DNA of 7,181 nucleotides from NCBI GenBank assembly GCA_016873375.1, contig VGXJ01000092.1, forward strand, positions 1-7,181. The letters are read 5' to 3'. The DNA is from Phycisphaerae bacterium (GTDB lineage Bacteria; Planctomycetota; Phycisphaerae; Phycisphaerales; SM1A02). Numbering within the stretch: the first letter of the stretch is position 1; each line of letters starts with the position of its first letter. The notes beneath the pieces are model-generated. The model saw only the letters and a program-made list of their open reading frames with translations, was not told where the DNA came from and made no database searches. Below are positions 6,719-7,181 of the stretch, piece after piece. Both the position numbers and the translations under genes were made by a program.

Positions 6719-7181
6719 TCAGTTGCGCGGCTTCGGACCGCGCAACAGGTACGCGGGCGGGATGCGCGGCGCAGGTCCCGGATCCCACTGCCCGACCCCG
6801 CGGTCCACCATCACGCACGTGAGGTAGTCCATGAGCTGGCAGCTCGGATCGATGCCACCGGCGCGGATCCAGCCCCACATGCCGGGGTACTGCACGGGCG
6901 GCTGCGGCTGCATCGAGGGCAGGAAGTCATGCGAGATCGGCGCGCGGTAGTTCAGGTACGCCCACGTGCCGAAGCGATCCCACGGCTTGAGCACATCGAG
7001 CGACTTTGCGCCGTTGACGAAGATCCGGTCAGGATCGAAGGGCATCCAGCCGGCACCCGGCAGATACGCCTCGGCCCAGCACCCGAGCCTGAACTGGGGC
7101 ATGCCGCCGGTGATCGTCCCTTGCGGCGCCTCGATCATGCCGAGCACTGGTCGCGCCGGGATCCCTGCCGCGCGCAGCGTG
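6719..7181 (-). CDS. Transglutaminase-like domain protein, C-terminal part (5' end beyond window)
   Basis: Read leftward, the frame is open to the window edge, with 153 visible codons ending at the TGA complementary to 6719-6721. The visible product starts TLRAAGIPARPVLGMIEAP, which matches the segment just after the catalytic Cys in transglutaminase-like (TGc) proteins, where [AL]LRAAGIPARxVxG is common. The GTG at 7147 is therefore internal, not the start. The second signature, CWAEAYLPGAGWMPFDPD, matches the HxWxExYxxGxGWxPxDP block that normally carries the catalytic His and Asp. The Asp is present, but the His position is Gly. The remainder is Pro/Trp/Tyr-rich (WAYLNYRAPISHDFLPS, YPGMWGWIRAGG) with no membrane segment, and I do not recognise it. 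The catalytic Cys and any signal peptide would lie outside the window. It converges on dnaE2 and probably has no part in the mutagenesis cassette. Confidence 0.8.
   Translation of the reverse strand, partial: TLRAAGIPARPVLGMIEAPQGTITGGMPQFRLGCWAEAYLPGAGWMPFDPDRIFVNGAKSLDVLKPWDRFGTWAYLNYRAPISHDFLPSMQPQPPVQYPGMWGWIRAGGIDPSCQLMDYLTCVMVDRGVGQWDPGPAPRIPPAYLLRGPKPRN

Noticed and set aside
7145..7147. GTG as start of the minus-strand gene
   Set aside because: The 11 codons upstream (TLRAAGIPARP) match the conserved transglutaminase-like core, so the gene continues past the window edge.

Overview
The window is a GC-rich (roughly two-thirds G+C by eye) piece of a bacterial chromosome. Its core is a complete translesion-synthesis (SOS mutagenesis) cassette in the order imuA, imuB, dnaE2, all on the plus strand. 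It is flanked by two genes cut by the window edges: a class I SAM-dependent methyltransferase on the left (plus strand, 5' end missing) and a transglutaminase-like protein on the right (minus strand, 5' end missing). The methyltransferase subfamily, with its 'SPDGIGK' and 'VMGHQGAGWLERP' motifs, is one I associate with Planctomycetota. Together with the high GC, this suggests a planctomycete, possibly of the Phycisphaerae. That placement is inferred from memory of protein families, not from a search.

Layout: 1-684 methyltransferase; 685-904 intergenic region with GC-rich hairpins and a dyad, CTGTTC-N5-GGACAG, that is a candidate SOS operator; 905-1678 imuA; 1691-3364 imuB; 3361-6648 dnaE2; 6649-6718 short convergent intergenic region with a 12-bp perfect palindrome; 6719-7181 transglutaminase-like gene read leftward. 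The three cassette genes are tightly packed (12-nt gap, then a 4-nt ATGA overlap), so they are almost certainly one transcript with translational coupling of imuB and dnaE2.

In characterised systems (Caulobacter, Pseudomonas, Mycobacterium), DnaE2 is the error-prone polymerase. ImuB is a catalytically dead Y-family homologue that links the complex to the beta clamp, and ImuA (ImuA' in mycobacteria) is a RecA-like accessory protein. The sequence supports the same division here. DnaE2 keeps its three catalytic aspartates, whereas ImuB has Ala-Ala at the place of the Y-family catalytic Asp-Glu. Three features depart from the standard picture: the DnaE2 PHP domain has lost its first metal-binding histidines, the ImuB clamp-binding motif looks eroded, and no lexA lies beside the cassette within the window.

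Across the whole window the tetranucleotide GATC is strikingly frequent (about 100 copies by hand count), including three copies of the octamer GCGATCGC. This is the most unusual signal at sequence level. I see no RNA genes, CRISPR arrays, insertion sequences or prophage genes. The core system is a known one, and the new-looking elements are its variations.
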